Under the pieces are notes generated by a model. It saw nothing but the letters and a program-made list of their open reading frames with translations. It was not told the DNA's origin and ran no database searches. From Collybiopsis luxurians FD-317 M1 (taxonomy: Eukaryota > Basidiomycota > Agaricomycetes > Agaricales > Omphalotaceae), in assembly GCA_000827265.1 (NCBI GenBank), contig KN834778.1, positions 571,097-635,096 on the forward strand: 64,000 nt of DNA, given 5' to 3'. Positions 59,825 to 64,000 of the stretch are shown here, piece by piece (within the stretch, counting starts at the first letter, position 1; each line of letters begins with the position of its first letter). The position numbers and the translations under genes are program-made.

Positions 59825-62096
59825 TCACGAATCAGCACTCCTTGTCTTATTCCTCCGTTTATCTGCGTTCAGCCGCTTCCTTTTCACAGGGGCACCCACA
59901 TCTCGAACGAAAACTTCCTCTCTCTCCCCTTCGTCGTCAGAGCTTCCGTACACATAACGCATCCTACGCTTAGTAGTGTGAGTATTGTCTTGACTCTCAT
60001 GCACAAGCTCCTGCTCGGAGGTGGCTGGGGCGTCCGGACCAGCTACGGAGGATTTGGCATTGGATTTCTTCACTTTCGGCCTTTTCGTGGACTTTGATTT
60101 GCGTTTAGACCTCGTCGTCGGATTCCCCGATGCTTTTTTCTCCGATACCCTTTTCTTTGGACTCTCTTCCCATTCACTTTCGCTCTCCTCATCATCAACA
60201 ACGTCAAGATCCCATTCGGTTTCCTCTTCTTTGATTCCAGGCAGCTCGCTGCCTGTGGCCAGCTTTGGTGGGTTCTGCCTTACGAGGCCCTCTCCGAAAG
60301 GTTCTATGGAGCTCCCGCGCTCGAAATCGGGCTTATTCTCAAGCGTTCCAGCAACTTCATTCACCTCGTCCAAATCGAACCGATCGAAATCATTGAGTAA
60401 GGAAGGATGAAGAGTCGGAGTGGCAATGGCAGGCGCAGAAACGGGATCTGGGCGAGATGGTTCTGATTGCGATGGTCCCATTGGATCCTCGCAAGCTAAT
60501 ACTCCATGTGATATGCCGGGTGATGGAGATGAAGTCGTCGAGGCTGGTGGCAGTGAAAACGAAGGCTCAGCGGTTCCCTGTGATGGGGTTTCCATGCTGG
60601 AACTACCAGAAATGGAACTAGAGCCGCTGCAACCAGCCCCGTAAACATCTATATTTGAATCGCGAGACAGCAAAGCCAAATCCTCATAGGCAGATGGAGG
60701 TACGTCCCACTCATCCTCTTCAGTAGCACTAACATGGTTCCTTTTGGCTGTCTCGGCTTCGGACAAAGCCAATGAAACAGCACGGGCCTTTCCTTTGCCC
60801 TTGCTCTTCCCCTTCCCTTGAGTAGTGTCGTCTATCTTTTCCTTCCCTTTCTTCCCGTGTACGTTCTTCGGGGACAACTCGATCTCAATGACATCGGTAT
60901 CCTCTGGAGAGACAGCCCTTCTTTTTGCACTCTTCGAATCTGTGAATGCTGGAGAGGAAGACGGTGGCAAAGATTCAGTCACGAGACCGTTGTCGACTCG
61001 CTCGGACGATGATGATAACCACTTCGACGGGAAACTGGGTTTCTTCGCCCTTTTCTTCCCGCTAGCCAATGAAGAATATCGGCCTGAATGAGATGAACTC
61101 AATCGTTTTGGCGAAAGCGGAAGTGGGGTATCAGTCTCCAGAGCCCGTTCGATTGACGTGATTCTGGCGGATGTCAGTCAGTAATAGGGTCATAGGTAAA
61201 GACTAAAAGAAACAAAAATATCAACATTTTTTGCAGCTGAGCATTATCCGGTGCGAATGTAGCTGCCCTGCGATATAATGCAAGTGCTTGAGGAAGGTCG
61301 TTCCTGCAGAGATGAGCAAAGGAGATTAATATGAATGGAAAATCAATGAAAATACTCGCCTATCATGCTGCGCCTGTCCTGCCTGTAATGCCCAGGCCCG
61401 AGCGTACCGAACCTTTTTGGCGCTATCATCATCATTGCTGTCATTTTTCCCGGTCCGAGCTGGATTCTGACTAGCATCGATGTCCCGTCGCCTGCGATCC
61501 ACGGGCAATTCAGATTCTGAATCAAATCTGGCCTCACGTCTCCTCCGTTTTCGTGGGCTCCTGGTGGACGCCATAGAAGAGTCATTGCTTAAGGTCATGG
61601 GTTCTCCAGACTCCCAGTTCTTTCTTTTCCTACTGACAGAAGGAGAAGATGATAAGACACCAGGGGTTGAAGTTGGTGGCAGCCCCAACGTAGACGCCGC
61701 TGGAGAAGCTAGGGAGTTTGGCGTATGTTCAACACCGGGAGAAACATGAGTGACTGATGGTAAAGCAGAGGTAACAGCAAGAGAATGCACAGGCACTGCA
61801 GGTCCATGACCAGCGATCCATATATCCACATTCATATCCACCACCGCATCGTCATCGTCGATAAGCTGATCAACCTCCTCCTCCTCCTCCTCGCTTTCCT
61901 CCCTCTCCCCATCCCTCTCCTCATACGAGGCAGCAGCCGCATCTAAAGCCAGTTCTTCCGCCTCCACCTCGGCAACAGGTAAGACGGGCTCATCGTTCCT
62001 AGTTATTACGTCAATCTCGGGTTTCTGACATTGCGTTACCGCTTCAAAATTGACTCCGCCACCTTGCTGCTCCCTTTCTGCTACCGTGGACGTCAT
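59825..62096 (-). CDS. Charged nuclear-type protein with a TPR-like segment
   Basis: ATG 62096 starts MTSTVAEREQQGGGV and runs through an acidic region (Glu run near 61890, DDDDAVVDMNVDIW) and a basic Ser-rich part (KRKNWESGEP, SPRKRRRREARF). A short ordered stretch crosses three exons: KKVRYARAWALQAGQAQHD, LPQALALYRRAATFAPDNAQ, ITSIERALETDTPLPLS. That reads like one to one and a half TPR units. The last exon (61110-59825) is disordered, Ser/Lys-rich, with basic clusters (KRKSKSTKRPKVKKS) and a C-terminus KRKRLNADKRRNKTR. No known family; probably nuclear or chromatin-associated by composition only. The start lies 26 bp after the kinesin stop. Confidence 0.72.
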
Positions 62097-62122
62097 TCTG
62101 AATTCAATTTGAAGAAAGATAC

Positions 62123-63825
62123 TTATTCACCACTCGTTTCTACCTCCATCTCTTCTTCTTTCAGGCTTTCCATCCCCTGACCTGCCAAACGTAACCTCTC
62201 CTCTTGGCGTATCTTTTCAAGCCTTCGTTCTACTTCTATTTCGACCGCTTTCAATATCTATCGTGGGGGACATCAGTGATATATCAGACTAACAAGAAAT
62301 AGCGAAAGTTTACTCTTTCCTGGATCTCCTCTTCTGTTATCAAGAACCCGACACTTATACTGCCTGAAACAGACAAGCTTTCCCTTGCTCTCCTAGTCGC
62401 AGTCGCAGCAATTCCGCTGGGTCGCTCGTTACTCTTGACAGTTTGCAAAAAATGAGGACCAGGGATTGGAATCAATGATGCCCTCCTCTTCCTGGTATAC
62501 ACTTGCTTTACCGGAGGTGTCTGTGGTTTGCTCGGGGGCTTCCTGGGCGAGTTCGGTGCGTGGAATTTGGGGACTGAATTGGGTGGTCCAGTTTCGTTTA
62601 GCGCGGAAGTAGAGGTCCCGAAAGGAACTTTAAAATCAAATGACTTCCTTGCAGGAACCATTTTAGGGGGAAACTTTTTCTCGGCCACTCTCTCAATTCG
62701 TCGCGCTTGAGAAGCAAACCTCCAAAAATATCACTTTGAATGCGGGTCCAATTGAATAAAATGGTAGACTCACCCGACACTTCGAATCAAATCACTTCTG
62801 AACTTTGTCCCTGGAGCTAAGCAGACAACGAGCACAGATAAGGATGTGCCGTCTAGAGCGTCGGACAGGAGTCGAGTGAGCGCGGAAGACCGGTAGGGAA
62901 TGAGCTTCAGTTTCGGATTTGGGTCCGAGGCCTTGCGGGCACGAGCGGTCGTCCGTGCGTTGTCATTTAGAGCGGACACAACTTGACCAAGAGCCGTTAA
63001 GCTCTTGTTGATTGCTGAACTTTCTTTCATACGTTGAGCGCGTCCAGGGCCATTGCCAGTAAGATTATTGTTCTCTGATCCGGCCAAGTCGAGAAGGTGA
63101 ATTTTGGATACCGCTGCAGCCCCGGACCTGGTGACATACAAAGTTAACACGGCATGACTTCTCGAGGACCTTTCGTTCAACAAGGTGGCTCCAGTGCTTC
63201 GATTCTTTGTAGCCCGTGCGTACAGGGTCTGAAAGTCTTGAATGGACTCGACCGGATGTATTGATAAATGTGGAAGGTGAATGTTAGTCCCAAATGATAG
63301 GATCGGTGCTCCAGAAGTAGTTCCCGCAGAGACTGTAGACAGAATCTGGAGCTTCTGACGTGTCAAGGAAGAAGAAAGTAGATCGAAGGGGGAGTCCAAG
63401 TAGAGTTCAAGATAAGACATCGCCACCCGGCCCTGGTCAGTCTGCCGTCCAAGTATTTCCTCGACAACGAGCGTAGTGACACCCTTATCCTCCAGGCCAT
63501 TCCCTTGCATCGTAAACGTTTTCCCCGAGCTGGTGACCCCGTACGCAAACACAGTGATAGAATTTGTCCCGCCCGTAAGAACTGTATCAAGTAATGGCAA
63601 AATGTCGTTGTTGAAGAGAGATAGAGTGTTCTGTGTTGACCCATACGCAGAATGAAACGGATAATGATGAGAAGTGGTGTCTTTAAAGACGACAATTCCG
63701 GGACCAAGATTACTGCTGTCGCTACTGTTCTCCTTGTCATTGCAAGACACGACGCCAATTCCGTCATCACACACTTCTCCAGGAAGAGGCGGACGTAGTC
63801 GAGCTACGATGTGAACTGCTGACAT
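62123..63825 (-). CDS. Kinesin motor protein, kinesin-10-like
   Basis: Microtubule motor. ATG 63825 opens directly on the first motor strand, MSAVHIVARLRPPLPGE; the P-loop GVTSSGKT is at residues 96-103, followed by the phosphate-sensing loop LLNERSSRSHAV, switch II LLDLAGSE, and MKESSAINKSLTALGQVVSAL. The sequence SENNNLTGN after switch II and RNRSTGA-like text before switch I resemble the Kid/Nod (kinesin-10) group, which moves chromosomes. After an intron at about 62720-62772 the neck ASQARRIERVAEKKFPP and a Pro/Ser-rich stalk follow, with no long coiled coil. The last exon EIEVERRLEKIRQEERLR ends at TAA 62125-62123. Only about 540 aa, short for a kinesin. Confidence 0.85.
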
Positions 63826-64000
63826 TGATAGCAGCTGGAAAACGAATGTGGTGGTATGTTGGAAAGTAGAGTGGAACAAAAAAAAAACGAATGTGTGGAA
63901 AGTTGTTTGAAGGACTAAGTTGAATGAAGGGGTCCACTCACGTGGCCAGCACCTTGCTTGCTGACTTACCTGTCGCCGGCCGAAGTAGCAGTTGGTATTT
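63826..64000. other. 5' flank of the kinesin gene
   Basis: Upstream region with a poly-A run near 63880. No further gene can be recognised before the window end. Confidence 0.4.

Noticed and set aside
1..64000. CRISPR arrays, tRNA or rRNA genes, transposons with terminal repeats
   Set aside because: Scanned by eye for regular repeats, T-loop-like motifs, reverse transcriptase or transposase motifs and found none; a tRNA and repeat search by program would settle it.

Overview
The window is nuclear DNA of a filamentous basidiomycete, most likely an Agaricomycete. Nearly every gene is cut by many short introns (about 45-65 nt, GT..AG, with CTGAC/CTAAC-like branch points), genes are dense on both strands, and the gene content is fungal: 1,3-beta-glucan synthase, a fungal sedolisin, an agaricomycete-type seven-helix DUF6533-like protein and a UPF0658 Golgi membrane protein. 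I see no tRNA, rRNA, CRISPR array or recognisable transposon. All exon joins below were made by eye from reading frame, splice consensus and protein family knowledge.

Left end (1-9 kb): a direct duplication (1-624 and 3455-4086) carries the 5' end of a methionine aminopeptidase 1 gene, an intergenic stretch and the last codons of the neighbouring gene. The right-hand copy sits in an intact MetAP1 gene (3614 to 1759, minus); the left-hand copy runs off the window and is joined to the 3' part of an unrelated plus-strand gene. Next come a hypothetical gene, eIF2B alpha and an unrecognised multi-exon gene.

10-34 kb: a transcription-type cyclin, an unrecognised gene, a divergent pair of mitoribosomal bS21m and a Gir2/RWDD1-like RWD protein, a CCCH zinc-finger protein, a divergent pair of long disordered proteins, a divergent SDR oxidoreductase and SET-domain methyltransferase, two multi-spanning membrane proteins, a PAP2 lipid phosphatase and a DNAJC9-like J protein.

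34-50 kb: a FHIP (Hook-interacting) protein, a coiled-coil protein, the splicing factor CWC2, a SUZ12-like VEFS-box protein (a PRC2 core subunit family), and the long glucan synthase gene FKS1.

50-64 kb: a leucine-rich protein, a secreted tripeptidyl peptidase of family S53, a PTC7-like mitochondrial PP2C phosphatase, and a minus-strand pair in which a kinesin-10-like motor gene ends only 26 bp before the start codon of a charged nuclear-type protein.

Most of these are housekeeping genes without a shared pathway. I found no clear new multi-gene system. The points most worth checking are the 2-nt microexon in MetAP1, the recent segmental duplication with its chimeric junction, the SUZ12-like gene, the altered hot-spot-1 motif of FKS1, the kinesin-10-like gene and its very close neighbour, and several unrecognised genes.
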